Source: Mycolicibacterium litorale (GTDB lineage Bacteria > Actinomycetota > Actinomycetes > Mycobacteriales > Mycobacteriaceae). Taken from it: a stretch of DNA of 64,000 bases. The notes beneath the pieces are model-generated. The model did no database searches, was not told where the DNA came from, and saw only the letters and a list, made by a program, of their open reading frames with translations. The translations under genes and the position numbers were made by a program. Location: positions 5,084,001-5,148,000 of the forward strand of contig CP019882.1 of assembly GCA_002007745.1 (NCBI GenBank), given 5' to 3'. Below are positions 63,096-64,000 of this stretch, in pieces; within the stretch, counting starts at the first letter, position 1; each line of letters opens with the position of its first letter.

Positions 63096-64000
63096 TCAGA
63101 GGATCGCGCCGGGGGTGTACTTGGCGGCATCGGGATACTGGCTCACCAGTCGGTCCACCGCGGCCACCACCGCGTCGACCTGGCTGCCCGCGGCGCCGGT
63201 GAATGCTTGTTTGTCGGCCAGCGCCGCGTCCAGCGCCGCCCGGTCCAGCGGCAGGCGGGGGTCGGCGGCCAACCGGTCCAGCAGGTCGGGCTCGGCGCCG
63301 CGTTCCCGCATGGCCAGCGCCACCGCGACGGCGTGTTCCTTGATCACCTCGTGCGCGGTCTCGCGGCCCACCCCGGCTCGCACCGCAGCGATCAGCACCT
63401 TGGTGGTGGCCAGGAACGGCAGGTAGCGGTCCAGTTCGCGCTGGATCACCGCCGGGTAGGCGCCGAACTCGTCGAGCACGGTCAGGAAGGTCTCGATCTG
63501 TCCGTCGATGGCGAAGAACGCGTCGGGCAGCGCGACCCGGCGCACCACCGAGCAGAACACGTCACCTTCGTTCCATTGCGCGCCGGCCAGCTCCGCGGCC
63601 ATCGAGGCGTAGCCCCGCAACACCACCTGCAGGCCGTTGACCCGCTCGCAGCTGCGGGTGTTCATCTTGTGCGGCATGGCCGAGGAGCCGACCTGGCCGG
63701 GCGCGAACCCTTCGGTGACGAGCTCATGGCCGGCCATCAGCCTGACGGTGTGGGCGAACGACGACGGCCCGGCGCCCAGCTGGACCAGGGCGGACACCAC
63801 GTCGTGGTCCAGGGAGCGTGGGTACACCTGCCCGACGCTGGCGAAAACCGCTGAGAATCCCAAGAATTCGGCGACTCGGCGTTCCAGCGTGGCCAGCCGG
63901 TCGGCGTCGCCGTCGAAGAGGTCCAGCATGTCCTGCGCGGTGCCCATCGGTCCTTTGATGCCGCGCAGCGGGTAGCGCTCGATCAGCTCGCGGATGCGGG
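63096..64000 (-). CDS. purB: Adenylosuccinate lyase (5' part beyond the window)
   Basis: The C-terminal 301 residues of PurB; the start lies past the right edge. Signature [24 protein letters not shown] is intact, with the flexible catalytic Ser. The region [20 protein letters not shown] at the edge and the C-terminus [10 protein letters not shown] agree with mycobacterial PurB. It cleaves SAICAR and adenylosuccinate with release of fumarate. Followed 4 bp later by cyp126. Confidence 0.95.
   Translation of the reverse strand, partial: RIRELIERYPLRGIKGPMGTAQDMLDLFDGDADRLATLERRVAEFLGFSAVFASVGQVYPRSLDHDVVSALVQLGAGPSSFAHTVRLMAGHELVTEGFAPGQVGSSAMPHKMNTRSCERVNGLQVVLRGYASMAAELAGAQWNEGDVFCSVVRRVALPDAFFAIDGQIETFLTVLDEFGAYPAVIQRELDRYLPFLATTKVLIAAVRAGVGRETAHEVIKEHAVAVALAMRERGAEPDLLDRLAADPRLPLDRAALDAALADKQAFTGAAGSQVDAVVAAVDRLVSQYPDAAKYTPGAIL

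Overview
The window is high-GC, densely coded actinobacterial chromosome, almost certainly a rapidly growing Mycobacterium (Mycolicibacterium type). Gene content and order follow the M. tuberculosis Rv0777-Rv0824c / M. smegmatis MSMEG_577x-58xx neighbourhood as I remember it: desA1, dus, an LCP protein, phoU, pst, mshD, glnR, lmeA, thiX, cysA, sseC, nitrobindin, pabC, ygfZ, purM, purF, purL, pepC, DyP-encapsulin, purQS, purC, cyp126, purB. Mycothiol synthase, a mycofactocin-type SDR and many leaderless GTG/ATG starts fit the same assignment.

Region by region. 0-6.4 kb: an accessory acyl-CoA catabolism block (SDR, thiolase and acyl-CoA dehydrogenase with a GntR/FCD regulator, divergent from a second dehydrogenase across a probable operator) and a phosphotransferase. 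6.4-13.4 kb: a lipoprotein, four tRNA genes (Glu-Asp-Phe on minus, Lys on plus), a GAF protein, a polyprenyl-phosphate sugar transferase, an MpaB-like oxygenase with a divergent TetR gene, and two paralogous secreted proteins. 13.5-24.5 kb: desA1, dus, the LCP protein, phoU, pstSCAB, mshD and glnR, with PHO boxes in front of phoU and pstS. 24.7-28.9 kb: lmeA-thiX, then a sulfur operon preceded by a leaderless polycysteine leader peptide, then nitrobindin. 28.9-31.7 kb: an amino-acid-type ABC importer with a structured element upstream. 31.7-53 kb: folate, Fe-S and purine genes mixed with an antiporter, regulators and the DyP-encapsulin pair. 53-64 kb: small enzymes, purC, a DUF559 gene bracketed by perfect 43-bp direct repeats, a mycofactocin-type SDR, cyp126 and a partial purB.

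Themes: (i) phosphate and nitrogen control (phoU, pst, glnR, PHO boxes); (ii) sulfur and redox (mshD, thiX, sulfurtransferase genes, polycysteine attenuator, DyP in encapsulin, glutathione peroxidase-like protein); (iii) purine synthesis, with purM, F, L, Q, S, C and B all on the minus strand. purL and a DUF2461 gene each carry an apparent one-base deletion in a short homopolymer. Because purL is central to purine synthesis, these look more like sequence errors than real pseudogenes. The best candidates for unusual biology are the polycysteine leader (a known mycobacterial mechanism, readable here at base level), the repeat-flanked DUF559 module, and the structured element upstream of the ABC operon.
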